64,000 nucleotides of DNA from positions 1-64,000 of the forward strand of contig CAMPEJ010000009.1 in assembly GCA_946800325.1 (NCBI GenBank), read 5' to 3'. Numbering within the stretch: the stretch's first letter is position 1; each line of letters opens with the position of its first letter. Positions 22,421 through 36,390 of this stretch are shown here, piece by piece. The notes under the pieces were generated by a model. The model saw only the letters and a program-made list of their open reading frames with translations, was not told the origin of the DNA and did not search any database. The translations under genes and the position numbers were made by a program. The stretch is from Luzula sylvatica (lineage: Eukaryota > Streptophyta > Magnoliopsida > Poales > Juncaceae).

Positions 22421-23980
22421 ACAAATTGTTTTGAATCGAAAAACAAACTTTCTTAGTGTTTGTAAATTTTGGTGAAATGTTATGTAGTAGATACGATTCA
22501 AATGATCTCAAAATACGTTATTTGAACTCCCCGAAGCATAAACAGATTGTTTTGAATCGAAAATGAAACTTTCTCAGTGTTTGTAAATTATGTTGAAATG
22601 TTATGTGGTAAAAGATACGAATCAAATGATCTCAAAATACGTTATTTGAACTCCCCAAAGCATAAACAGATTGTTTTGAATCGAAAAACAAACTTTCTTA
22701 GTGTTTGTAAATTTTGGTGAAATGTTATGTAGTAAAATATACGATTCAAATGATCTCAAAATACGTTATTTGAACTCCCCAAAGCATAAACAGATTGTTT
22801 TGAATCGAAAAACAAACTTTCTTAGTGTTTGTAAATTTTGGTGAAATGTTATGTGGTAAAAGATACGATTCGAATGATCTCAAAATACGTTATTTGAACT
22901 CCCCAAAGCATAAACAGATTGTTTTGAATCGAAAAACAAACTTTCTTAGTGTTTGTAAATTTTGGTGAAATGTTATGTGGTAAAAGATACGATTCAAATG
23001 ATCTCAAAATACGTTATTTGAACTCACCAAAGCATAAACAGATTGTTTTGAATCGAAAAACAAACTTTCTTAGTGTTTGTAAATTTTGGTGAAATGTTAT
23101 GTAGTAAAAGATACGATTCAAATGATCTCAAAATACGTTATTTGAACTCCCCAAAGCACAAACAGATTGTTTTGAATCGAAAAACAAACTTTCTTAGTGT
23201 TTGTAAATTTTGGTGAAATGTTATGTGGTAAAAGATACGATTCGAATGATCTAAAAATATGTTATTTGAACTCCCCAAAGCATAGACAAATTGTTTTGAA
23301 TCGAAAAACAAACTTTCTTAGTGTTTGTAAATATTGGTGAAATGTTATGTAGTAAAAGATACGATTCAAATGATCTCAAAATACGTTATTTGAACTCCCC
23401 AAAGCATAAATAGATTGTTTTGAATCGAAAATCAAACTTTCTTAGTGTTTGTAAATTTTGGTGAAATGTTATGTGGTAAAAGATAGGATTCAAATGATCT
23501 CAAAATATGTTATTTGAACTCCCCAAAGCATAAGCAGATTGTTTTGAATCGAAAAACAAACTTTCTTAGTGTTTGCAAATTTTGGTGAAATGTTATGTGG
23601 TAAAAGATACGATTCAAATGATCTCAAAATACGTTATTTGAACTCCCCAAAGCATAAACAGATTGTTTTGAATCGAAAAACAAACTTTCTTAGTGTTTGT
23701 AAATTTTTGTGAAATGTTATGTGGTAAAAGATACGATTCCAATGATCTCAAAATACGTTATTTGAACTCCCCAAAGCATAAAGAGATTGTTTTGAATCGA
23801 AAAACAAACTTTCTTAGTGTTTGTAAATTTTGGTGAAATGTTATGTGGTAAAAGATACGATTCAAATGATCTCAAAATACGTTATTTGAACTCCCCAAAG
23901 GATAAACAGATTGTTTTGAATCGAAAAACAAACTTTCTTAGTGTTTATAAATTTTGGTGAAATGTTATGTAGTAAAAGAT
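22420..23980 (+). repeat. Mixed 124-bp monomers, including a 121-bp one
   Basis: Ordinary array. The monomer at about 22487 reads GTAGTAGATACG instead of GTAGTAAAAGATACG, a net 3-bp loss. The next monomers carry TTCTCAGTG, with TATGTTGAAATG and ACGAATCAAATG. This variant set recurs near 28771, 32119, 34103, 36335 and 40183 with small differences. Monomers at 23029-23490 (AACTCACC, AAGCACAAACAG, AAATAGATTG, GATAGGATTC) look like a forerunner of the 11-mer that follows. Confidence 0.8.
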
Positions 23981-26650
23981 ACGATTGAAATGATCTCAAA
24001 ATACGTTATTTGAACTCCCCAAAGAACAAACAGATTGTTTTGAATCGAAAAACAAACTTTCTTAGTGTTTGTAAATTTTGGTGAAATGTTATGTGGTAAA
24101 AGATACGATTCGAATGATCTACAAATATGTTATTTGAACTCCCCAAAGCATAAACAAATTGTTTTGAATCGAAAAACAAACTTTCTTAGTGTTTGTAAAT
24201 TTTGGTGAAATGTTATGTAGTAAAAGATACGATTCAAATGATCTCAAAATACGTTATTTGAACTCCCCAAAGCATAAACAGATTGTTTTGAATCGAAAAT
24301 TAAACTTTCTTAGTGTTTGTAAATTTTTGTGAAATGTAATGTGGTAAAAGATACGATTCAAATGATCTCAAAATACGTTATTTGAACTCCCCAAAGCATA
24401 AACAGATTGTTTTGAATCGAAAAACAAACTTTCTTAGTGTTTGTAAATTTTGGTGAAATGTTATGTAGTAAAATATACGATTCAAATGATCTCAAAATAC
24501 GTTATTTGAACTCCCCAAAGCATAAACAGATTGTTTTGAATCGAAAAACAAACTTTCTTAGTGTTTGTAAATTTTTGTGAAATGTTATGTGGTAAAAGTT
24601 ACGATTCCAATGATCTCAAAATACGTTATTTGAACTCCATAAAGCATAAACAGATTGTTTTGAATCGAAAAACAAACTTTCTTAGTGTTTGTAAATTTTG
24701 GTGAAATGTTATGTGGTAAAAGATACGATTCAAATGATCTCAAAATACGTTATTTGAACTCACCAAAGCATAAACATATTGTTTTGAATCGAAAAACAAA
24801 CTTTCTTAGTGTTTGTAAATTTTGGTGAAATGTTATGTAGTAAAAGATACGATTCAAATGATCTCAAAATACGTTATTTGAACTCCCCAAAGCACAAACA
24901 GATTGTTTTGAATCGAAAAACAAACTTTCTTAGTGTTTGTAAATTTTGGTGAAATGTTATGTGGTAAAAGATAGGATTCGAATGATCTAAAAATATGTTA
25001 TTTGAACTCCCCAAAGCATAGACAAATAGTTTTGAATCGAAAAACAAACTTTCTTAGTGTTTGTAAATTTTGGTGAAATGTTATGTAGTAAAAGATACGA
25101 TTCAAATGATCTCAAAATACGTTATTTGAACTCCCCAAAGCATAAATAGATTGTTTTGAATCGAAAATCAAACTTTCTTAGTGTTTGTAAATTTTGGTGA
25201 AATGTTATGTGGTAAAAGATAGGATTCAAATGATCTCAAAATACGTTATTTGAACTCCCCAAAGCATAAACAGATTGTTTTGAATCGAAAAACAAACTTT
25301 CTTAGTGTTTGTAAATTTTGGTGAAATGTTATGTAGTAAAAGATACGATTGAAATGATCTCAAAATACGTTATTTGAACTCCCCAAAGAACAAACAGATT
25401 GTTTTGAATCGAAAAACAAACTTTCTTAGTGTTTGTAAATTTTGGTGAAATGTTATGTGGTAAAAGATACGATTCGAATGATCTACAAATATGTTATTTG
25501 AACTCCCCAAAGCATAAACAAATTGTTTTGAATCGAAAAACAAACTTTCTTAGTGTTTGTAAATTTTGGTGAAATGTTATGTAGTAAAAGATACGATTCA
25601 AATGATCTCAAAATACGTTATTTGAACTCCCCAAAGCATAAACAGATTGTTTTGAATCGAAAAATAAACTTTCTTAGTGTTTGTAAATTTTTGTGAAATG
25701 TAATGTGGTAAAAGATACGATTCAAATGATCTCAAAATACGTTATTTGAACTCCCCAAAGCATAAACAGATTGTTTTGAATCGAAAAACAAACTTTCTTA
25801 GTGTTTGTAAATTTTGGTGAAATGTTATGTAGTAAAATATACGATTCAAATGATCTCAAAATACGTTATTTGAACTCCCCAAAGCATAAACAGATTGTTT
25901 TGAATCGAAAAACAAACTTTCTTAGTGTTTGTAAATTTTTGTGAAATGTTATGTGGTAAAAGTTACGATTCCAATGATCTCAAAATACGTTATTTGAACT
26001 CCATAAAGCATAAACAGATTGTTTTGAATCGAAAAACAAACTTTCTTAGTGTTTGTAAATTTTGGTGAAATGTTATGTGGTAAAAGATACGATTCAAATG
26101 ATCTCAAAATACGTTATTTGAACTCACCAAAGCATAAACATATTGTTTTGAATCGAAAAACAAACTTTCTTAGTGTTTGTAAATTTTGGTGAAATGTTAT
26201 GTAGTAAAAGATACGATTCAAATGATCTCAAAATACGTTATTTGAACTCCCCAAAGCACAAACAGATTGTTTTGAATCGAAAAACAAACTTTCTTAGTGT
26301 TTGTAAATTTTGGTGAAATGTTATGTGGTAAAAGATAGGATTCGAATGATCTAAAAATATGTTATTTGAACTCCCCAAAGCATAGACAAATAGTTTTGAA
26401 TCGAAAAACAAACTTTCTTAGTGTTTGTAAATTTTGGTGAAATGTTATGTAGTAAAAGATACGATTCAAATGATCTCAAAATACGTTATTTGAACTCCCC
26501 AAAGCATAAATAGATTGTTTTGAATCGAAAATCAAACTTTCTTAGTGTTTGTAAATTTTGGTGAAATGTTATGTGGTAAAAGATAGGATTCAAATGATCT
26601 CAAAATACGTTATTTGAACTCCCCAAAGCATAAACAGATTGTTTTGAATC
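23980..26650 (+). repeat. 11-mer (1,364-bp) tandem duplication
   Basis: AAAGAACAAACAG starts at 24021 and 25385. GAAATGTAAT is at 24331 and 25695. The GTTACGATTCC variant is near 24599 and 25963. All three offsets are 1,364 (11 x 124). AACTCCATAAAGC, AACTCACCAAAGC, ACAAATAGTTTTG and GATAGGATTC follow in the same order in both copies. The second copy ends where GTGGTAATAG and TATTTTTACTCC appear, near 26.70 kb. Confidence 0.88.
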
Positions 26651-28730
26651 GAAAAACAAACTTTCTTAGTGTTTGTAAATTTTGGTGAAATGTTATGTGG
26701 TAATAGATACGATTCAAATGATCTCAAAATACGTTATTTTTACTCCCCAAAGCATAAACAGATTGTTTTGAATCGAAAAACAAACTTTCTTAGTGTTTGT
26801 AAATTTTGGTGAAATGTTATGTGGTAAAAGATACGATTCAAATGATCTCAAAATACGTTATTTGAACTCCCCAAAGCATAAACAGATTGTTTTGAATCGA
26901 AAAACAAACTTTCTTAGTGTTTGTAAATTTTGGTGAAATGTTATGTAGTAAAAGATACGATTCAAATGATCTCAAAATACGTTATTTGAACTCCCCAAAG
27001 AACAAACAGATTGTTTTGAATCGAAAAACAAACTTTCTTAGTGTTTGTAAATTTTGGTGAAATGTTATGTGGTAAAAGATACGATTCGAAAGATCTAAAA
27101 ATATGTTATTTGAACCCCCCAAAGCATAGACAAATTGTTTTGAATCGAAAAACAAACTTTCTTAGTGTTTGTAAATTTTGGTGAAATGTTATGTAGTAAA
27201 AGATACGATTCAAATGATCTCAAAATACGTTATTTGAACTCCCCAAAGCATAAACAGATTGTTTTGAATCGAAAAACAAACTTTCTTAGTGTTTGTAAAT
27301 TTTTGTGAAATGTTATGTGGTAAAAGATACGATTCGAATGATCTAAAAATATGTTATTTGAACTCCCCAAAGCATAGACACATTGTTTTGAATCGAAAAA
27401 CAAACTTTCTTAGTGTTTGTAAATTTTGGTGAAATGTTATGTAGTAAAAGATACGATTCAAATGATCTCAAAATACGTTATTTGAACTCCCCAAAGCATA
27501 AACAGATTGTTTTGAATCGAAAAACAAACTTTCTTAGTGTTTGTAAATTTTGGTGAAATGTTATGTAGTAAAAGATACGATTCAAATGATCTCAAAATAC
27601 GTTATTTGAACTCCCCAAAGCATAAACAGATTGTTTTGAATCGAAAAACAAACTTTCTTAGTGTTTGTAAATTTTGGTGAAATGTTATGTGGTAAAAGAT
27701 ACGATTCGAATGATCTAAAAATATGTTATTTGAACTCCCCAAAGCATAGACAAATTGTTTTGAATCGAAAAACAAACTTTCTAAGTGTTTGTAAATTTTG
27801 GTGAAATGTTATGTAGTAAAAGATACGATTCAAATGATCTCAAAATATGTTATTTGAACTCCCCAAAGCATAAACATATTGTTTTGAATCGAAAATCAAA
27901 CTTTCTTAGTGTTTGTAAATTTTGGTGAAATGTTATGTGGTAAAAGATATGATTGAAATGATCTCAAAATACGTTATTTGAACTCCCCAAAGCATAAACA
28001 GATTGTTTTGAATCGAAAAACAAACTTTCTTAGTGTTTGTAAATTTTGGTGAAATGTTATGTGGTAAAAGATACGATTCAAATGATCTCAAAATACGTTA
28101 TTTGAACTCCCCAAAGCATAAACAGAATATTTTGAATCGAAAAACAAACTTTCTTAGTGTTTGTAAATTTTGGTGAAATGTTATGTAGTAAAAGATACGA
28201 TTCAAATGATCTCAAAATACGTTATTTGAACTCCCCAAAGCATAAACAGATTGTTTTGAATTGAAAAACAAACTTTCTTAGTGTTTGTAAATTTTGGTGA
28301 AATGTTATGTGGTAAAAGATACGATTCGAATGATCTAAAAATATGTTATTTGAACTCCCCAAAGCATAAACAAATTGTTTTGAATCGAAAAACAAACTTT
28401 CTTAGTGTTTGTAAATTTTGGTGAAATGTTATGTAGTAAAAGATACGATTCAAATGATCTCAAAATACGTTATTTGAACTCCCCAAAGCATAAACAGATT
28501 GTTTTGAATCGAAAAACAAACTTTCTTAGTGTTTGTAAATTTTGGTGAAATGTTATGTGGTAAAAGATACGATTCAAATGATCTCAAAATACGTTATTTG
28601 AACTCCCCAAAGCATAAACAGATTGTTTTGAATCGAAAAACAAACTTTCTTAGTGTTTGTAAATTTTGGTGAAATGTTATGTAGTAAAAAATACGATTCA
28701 AATGATCTCAAAATACGTTATTTGAACTCC
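26650..28730 (+). repeat. Alternating 124-bp monomers between HOR blocks
   Basis: Head-to-tail monomers, mostly alternating GTAGT...CAAATGATCTC and GTGGT...CGAATGATCTAAAAATATG types, the latter usually followed by ATAGACAAATTG. One AAAGAACAAACAG monomer is at 26997. There is no non-satellite sequence. Confidence 0.85.
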
Positions 28731-31700
28731 CCGAAGCATAAACAGATTGTTTTGAATCGAAAATCAAACTTTCTCAGTGTTTGTAAATTTTGTTGAAATG
28801 TTATGTGGTAAAAGATACGAATCAAATGATCTCAAAATACGTTATTTGAACTCCCCAAAGCATAAACAGATTGTTTTGAATCGAAAAACAAACTTTCTTA
28901 GTGTTTGTAAATTTTGGTGAAATGTTATGTAGTAAACGATACGATTGAAATGATCTCAAAATACGTTATTTGAACTCCCCAAAGAACAAACAGATTGTTT
29001 TGAATCGAAAAACAAAATTTCTTAGTGTTTGTAAATTTTGGTGAAATGTTATGTGGTAAAAGATACGATTCGAATGATCTACAAATATGTTATTTGAACT
29101 CCCCAAAGCATAAACAAATTGTTTTGAATCGAAAAACAAACTTTCTTAGTGTTTGTAAATTTTGGTGAAATGTTATGTAGTAAAAGATACGATTCAAATG
29201 ATCTCAAAATACGTTATTTGAACTCCCCAAAGCATAAACAGATTGTTTTGAATCGAAAATTAAACTTTCTTAGTGTTTGTAAATTTTTGTGAAATGTTAT
29301 GTGGTAAAAGATACGATTCAAATGATCTCAAAATACGTTATTTGAACTCCCCAAAGCATAAACAGATTGTTTTGAATCGAAAAACAAACTTTCTTAGTGT
29401 TTGTAAATTTTGGTGAAATGTTATGTGGTAAAAGATACGATTCAAATGATCTCAAAATACGTTATTTGAACTCCCTAAAGCATAAACAGATTGTTTTGAA
29501 TCGAAAAACAAACTTTCTTAGTGTTTGTAAATTTTGGTGAAATGTTATGTGGTAAAAGATACGATTCGAATGATCTAAAAATATGTTATTTGAATCCCCC
29601 AAAGCATAGACAAATTGTTTTGAATCGAAAAACAAACTTTCTTAGTGTTTGTAAATTTTGGTGAAATGTTATGTAGTAAAAGATACGATTCAAATGATCT
29701 CAAAATACGTTATTTGAACTCCCCAAAGCATAAACAGATTGTTTTGAATCGAAAAACAAACTTTCTTAGTGTTTGTAAATTTTGGTGAAATGTTATGTGG
29801 TAAAAGATACGATTCGAATGATCTAAAAATATGTTATTTGAACTCCCCAAAGCATAGACAAATTGTTTTGAATCGAAAAACAAACTTTCTTAGTGTTTGT
29901 AAATTTTGGTGAAATGTTATGTAGTAAAACATACGATTCAAATGATCTCAAAATACGTTATTTGAACTCCCCAAAGCATAAACAGATTGTTTTGAATCGA
30001 AAAACAAACTTTCTTAGTGTTTGTAAATTTTGGTGAAATGTTATGTAGTAAAAGATACGATTCAAATGATCTCAAAATACGTTATTTGAACTCCCCAAAG
30101 CATAAACAGATTGTTTTGAATCGAAAAACAAACTTTCTTAGTGTTTGTAAATTTTGGTGAAATGTTATGTGGTAAAAGATACGATTCGAATGATCTAAAA
30201 ATATGTTATTTGAACTCCCCAAAGCATAGACAAATTGTTTTGAATCGAAAAACAAACTTTCTTAGTGTTTGTAAATTTTGGTGAAATGTTATGTAGTAAA
30301 AGATACGATTCAAATGATCTCAAAATACGTTATTTGAACTCCACATAGCATAAACAGATTGTTTTGAATCGAAAATCAAACTTTCTTAGTGTTTGTAAAT
30401 TTTGGTGAAATGTTATGTGGTAAAAGATATGATTGAAATGATCTCAAAATACGTTATTTGAACTCCCCAAAGCATAAACAGATTGTTTTGAATCGAAAAA
30501 CAAACTTTCTTAGTGTTTGTAAATTTTGGTGAAATGTTATGTGGTAAAAGATACGATTCAAATGATCTCAAAATACGTTATTTGAACTCCCCAAAGCATA
30601 AACAGAATATTTTGAATCGAAAAACAAACTTTCTTAGTGTTTGTAAATTTTGGTGAAATGTTATGTAGTAAAAGATACGATTCAAATGATCTCAAAATAC
30701 GTTATTTGAACTCCCCAAAGCATAAACAGATTGGTTTGAATTGAAAAACAAACTTTCTTAGTGTTTGTAAATTTTGGTGAAATGTTATGTGGTAAAAGAT
30801 ACGATTCGAATGATCTCAAAATACGTTATTTGAACTCCCCAAAGCATAAACAGATTGTTTTGAATCGAAAAACAAACTTTCTTAGTGTTTGTAAATTTTG
30901 GTGAAATGTTATGTAGTAAAAGATACGATTCCAATGATCTCAAAATACGTTATTTGAACTCCCCAAAGCATAAACAGATTGTTTTGAATCGAAAAACAAA
31001 CTTTCTTAGTGTTTGTAAATTTTGGTGAAATGTTATGTGGTAAAAGATACGATTCGAATGATCTAAAAATATGTTATTTGAACTCCCCAAAGCATAGACA
31101 AATTGTTTTGAATCGAAAAACAAACTTTCTTAGTGTTTGTAAATTTTGGTGAAATGTTATGTAGTAAAAGATTCGATTCAAATGATCTCAAAATACGTTA
31201 TTTGAACTCCCCAAAGCATAAACAGATTGTTTTGAATCGAAAAACAAACTTTCTTAGTGTTTGTAAATTTTGGTGAAATGTTATGTGGTAAAAGATACGA
31301 TTCGAATGATCTAAAAATATGTTATTTGAACTCCCCAAAGCATAGACAAATTGTTTTGAATCGAAAAACAAACTTTCTTAGTGTTTGTAAATTTTGGTGA
31401 AATGTTATGTAGTAAAAGATACGATTCAAATGATCTCAAAATACGTTATTTGAACTCCCCAAAGCATAAACAGATTGTTTTGAATCGAAAAACAAACTTT
31501 CTTAGTGGTTGTAAATTTTGGTGAAATGTTATGTGGTAAAAGATACGATTCGAATGATCTAAAAATATGTTATTTGAAATCCCCAAAGCATAGACAAATT
31601 GTTTTGAATCGAAAAACAAACTTTCTTAGTGTTTGTAAATTTTGGTGAAATGTTATGTAGTAAAACATACGATTCAAATGATCTCAAAATACGTTATTTG

Positions 31701-34700
31701 AACTCCCCAAAGCATAAACAGATTGTTTTGAATCGAAAATCAAACTTTCTTAGTGTTTGTAAATTTTGGTGAAATGTTATGTGGTAAAAGATATGATTGA
31801 AATGATCTCAAAATACGTTATTTGAACTCCCCAAAGCATAAACAGATTGTTTTGAATCGAAAAACAAACTTTCTTAGTGTTTGTAAATTTTGGTGAAATG
31901 TTATGTGGTAAAAGATACGATTCAAATGATCTCAAAATACGTTATTTGAACTCCCCAAAGCATAAACAGAATATTTTGAATCGAAAAACAAACTTTCTTA
32001 GTGTTTGTAAATTTTGGTGAAATGTTATGTAGTAAAATATACGATTCAAATGATCTCAAAATACGTTATTTGAACTCCCCGAAGCATAAACAGATTGTTT
32101 TGAATCGAAAATCAAACTTTCTCAGTGTTTGTAAATTTTGTTGAAATGTTATGTGGTAAAAGATACGAATCAAATGATCTCAAAATACGTTATTTGAACT
32201 CCCCAAAGCATAAACAGATTGTTTTGAATCGAAAAACAAACTTTCTTAGTGTTTGCAAATTTTGGTGAAATGTTATGTAGTAAAAGATACGATTGAAATG
32301 ATCTCAAAATACGTTATTTGAACTCCCCAAAGAACAAACAGATTGTTTTGAATCGAAAAACAAAATTTCTTAGTGTTTGTAAATTTTGGTGAAATGTTAT
32401 GTGGTAAAAGATACGATTCGAATGATCTACAAATATGTTATTTGAACTCCCCAAAGCATAAACAAATTGTTTTGAATCGAAAAACAAACTTTCTTAGTGT
32501 TTGTAAATTTTGGTGAAATGTTATGTAGTAAAAGATACGATTCAAATGATCTCAAAATACGTTATTTGAACTCCCCAAAGCATAAACAGATTGTTTTGAA
32601 TCGAAAATTAAACTTTCTTAGTGTTTGTAAATTTTTGTGAAATGTTATGTGGTAAAAGATACGATTCAAATGATCTCAAAATACGTTATTTGAACTCCCC
32701 AAAGCATAAACAGATTGTTTTGAATCGAAAAACAAACTTTCTTAGTGTTTGTAAATTTTGGTGAAATGTTATGTGGTAAAAGATACGATTCAAATGATCT
32801 CAAAATACGTTATTTGAACTCCCTAAAGCATAAACAGATTGTTTTGAATCGAAAAACAAACTTTCTTAGTGTTTGTAAATATTGGTGAAATGTTATGTGG
32901 TAAAAGATACGATTCGAATGATCTAAAAATATGTTATTTGAACCCCCCAAAGCATAGACAAATTGTTTTGAATCGAAAAACAAACTTTCTTAGTGTTTGT
33001 AAATTTTGGTGAAATGTTATGTAGTAAAAGATTCGATTCAAATGATCTCAAAATACGTTATTTGAACTCCCCAAAGCATAAACAGATTGTTTTGAATCGA
33101 AAAACAAACTTTCTTAGTGTTTGTAAATTTTGGTGAAATGTTATGTGGTAAAAGATACGATTCGAATGATCTAAAAATATGTTATTTGAACTCCCCAAAG
33201 CATAAACAAATTGTTTTGAATCGAAAAACAAACTTTCTTAGTGTTTGTAAATTTTGGTGAAATGTTATGTAGTAAAAGATACGATTCAAATGATCTCAAA
33301 ATACGTTATTTGAACTCCCCAAAGCATAAACAGATTGTTTTGAATCGAAAAACAAACTTTCTTAGTGTTTGTAAATTTTGGTGAAATGTTATGTGGTAAA
33401 AGATACGATTCGAATGATCTAAAAATATGTTATTTGAAATCCCCAAAGCATAGATAAATTGTTTTGAATCGAAAAACAAACTTTCTTAGTGTTTGTAAAT
33501 TTTGGTGAAATGTTATGTAGTAAAACATACGATTCAAATGATCTCAAAATACGTTATTTGAACTCCCCAAAGCATAAACAGATTGTTTTGAATCGAAAAT
33601 CAAACTTTCTTAGTGTTTGTAAATTTTGGTGAAATGTTATGTGGTAAAAGATATGATTGAAATGATCTCAAAATACGTTATTTGAACTCCCCAAAGCATA
33701 AACAGATTGTTTTGAATCGAAAAACAAACTTTCTTAGTGTTTGTAAATTTTGGTGAAATGTTATGTAGTAAAAGATTCGATTCAAATGATCTCAAAATAC
33801 GTTATTTGAACTCCCCAAAGCATAAACAGATTGTTTTGAATTGAAAAACAAACTTTCTTAGTGTTTGTAAATTTTGGTGAAATGTTATGTGGTAAAAGAT
33901 ACGATTCGAATGATCTAAAAATATGTTATTTGAACTCCCCAAAGCATAAACAAATTGTTTTGAATCGAAAAACAAACTTTCTTAGTGTTTGTAAATTTTG
34001 GTGAAATGTTATGTAGTAAAAGATACGATTCAAATGATCTCAAAATACGTTATTTGAACTCCCCGAAGCATAAACAGATTGTATTGAATCGAAAATCAAA
34101 CTTTCTCAGTGTTTGTAAATTTTGTTGAAATGTTATGTGGTAAAAGATACGAATCAAATGATCTCAAAATACGTTATTTGAACTCCCCAAAGCATAAACA
34201 GATTGTTTTGAATCGAAAAACAAACTTTCTTAGTGTTTGTAAATTTTGGTGAAATGTTATGTAGTAAAAGATACGAGTGAAATGATCTCAAAATACGTTA
34301 TTTGAACTCCCCAAAGAACAAACAGATTGTTTTGAATCGAAAAACAAAATTTCTTAGTGTTTGTAAATTTTGGTGAAATGTTATGTGGTAAAAGATACGA
34401 TTCGAATGATCTACAAATATGTTATTTGAACTCCCCAAAGCATAAACAAATTGTTTTGAATCGAAAAACAAACTTTCTTAGTGTTTGTAAATTTTGGTGA
34501 AATGTTATGTAGTAAAAGATACGATTCAAATGATCTCAAAATACGTTATTTGAACTCCCCAAAGCATAAACAGATTGTTTTGAATCGAAAATTAAACTTT
34601 CTTAGTGTTTTTAAATTTTTGTGAAAAGTTATGTGGTAAAAGATACGATTCAAATGATCTCAAAATACGTTATTTGAACTCCCCAAAGCATAAACAGATT

Positions 34701-36390
34701 GTTTTGAATCGAAAAACAAACTTTCTTAGTGTTTGTAAATTTTGGTGAAATGTTATGTGGTAAAAGATACGATTCAAATGATCTCAAAATACGTTATTTG
34801 AACTCCCTAAAGCATAAACAGATTGTTTTGAATCGAAAAACAAACTTTCTTAGTGTTTGTAAATTTTGGTGAAATGTTATGTGGTAAAAGATACGATTCG
34901 AATGATCTAAAAATATGTTATTTGAACCCCCCAAAGCATAGACAAATTGTTTTGAATCGAAAAACAAACTTTCTTAGTGTTTGTAAATTTTGGTGAAATG
35001 TTATGTAGTAAAAGATACGATTCAAATGATCTCAAAATACGTTATTTGAACTCCCCAAAGCATAAACAGATTGTTTTGAATCGAAAAACAAACTTTCTTA
35101 GTGTTTGTAAATTTTGGTGAAATGTTATGTGGTAAAAGATACGATTCGAATGATCTAAAAATATGTTATTTGAACTCCCCAAAGCATAGACAAATTGTTT
35201 TGAATCGAAAAACAAACTTTCTTAGTGTTTGTAAATTTTGGTGAAATGTTATGTAGTAAAAGATACGATTCAAATGATCTCAAAATACGTTATTTGAACT
35301 CCCCAAAGCATAAACAGATTGTTTTGAATCGAAAAACAAACTTTCTTAGTGTTTGTAAATTTTGGTGAAATGTTATGTAGTAAAAGATACGATTCAAATG
35401 CTCTCAAAATACGTTATTTGAACTCCCCAAAGCATAAACAGATTGTTTTGAATCGAAAAACAAACTTTCTTAGTGTTTGTAAATTTTGGTGAAATGTTAT
35501 GTGGTAAAACATACGATTCGAATGATCTAAAAATATGTTATTTGAACTCCCCAAAGCATAGACAAATTGTTTTGAATCGAAAAACAAACTTTCTTAGTGT
35601 TTGTAAATTTTGGTGAAATGTTATGTAGTAAAACATACGATTCAAATGATCTCAAAATACGTTATTTGAACTCCCCAAAGCATAAACAGATTGTTTTGAA
35701 TCGAAAATCAAACTTTCTTAGTGTTTGTAAATTTTGGTGAAATGTTATGTGGTAAAAGATATGATTGAAATGATCTCAAAATACGTTATTTGAACTCCCC
35801 AAAGCATAAACAGATTGTTTTGAATCGAAAAACAAACTTTCTTAGTGTTTGTAAATTTTGGTGAAATGTTATGTGGTAAAAGATACGATTCAAATGATCT
35901 CAAAATACGTTATTTGAACTCCCCAAAGCATAAACAGAATATTTTGAATCGAAAAACAAACTTTCTTAGTGTTTGTAAATTTTGGTGAAATGTTATGTAG
36001 TAAAAGATACGATTCAAATGATCTCAAAATACGTTATTTGAACTCCCCAAAGCATAAACAGATTGTTTTGAATTGAAAAACAAACTTTCTTAGTGTTTGT
36101 AAATTTTGGTGAAATGTTATGTGGTAAAAGATACGATTCGAATGATCTAAAAATATGTTATTTGAACTCCCCAAAGCATAAACAAATTGTTTTGAATCGA
36201 AAAACAAACTTTCTTAGTGTTTGTAAATTTTGGTGAAATGTTATGTAGTAAAAGATACAATTCAAATGATCTCAAAATACGTTATTTGAACTCCCCGAAG
36301 CATAAACAGATTGTTTTGAATCGAAAATCAAACTTTCTCAGTGTTTGTAAATTTTGTTGAAATGTTATGTGGTAAAAGATACGAATCAAA
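28730..36390 (+). repeat. Recurrent HOR block with 27-, 16- and 18-mer spacings
   Basis: A linked variant set runs CCCCGAAGC, AAAATCAAAC, TTCTCAGTG, TTTTGTTGAAATG, ACGAATCAAATG. TTCTCAGTG starts at 28771, 32119, 34103 and 36335, with spacings of 3348, 1984 and 2232 (27, 16 and 18 monomers). The AAAGAACAAACAG monomer follows at 28981, 32329 and 34313, with matching 27 and 16 spacings. There each carries AACAAAATTTC in the same monomer. The copy near 36335 is not followed by this monomer, so the last cycle was broken, just before the 1,614-bp duplication. Confidence 0.85.
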
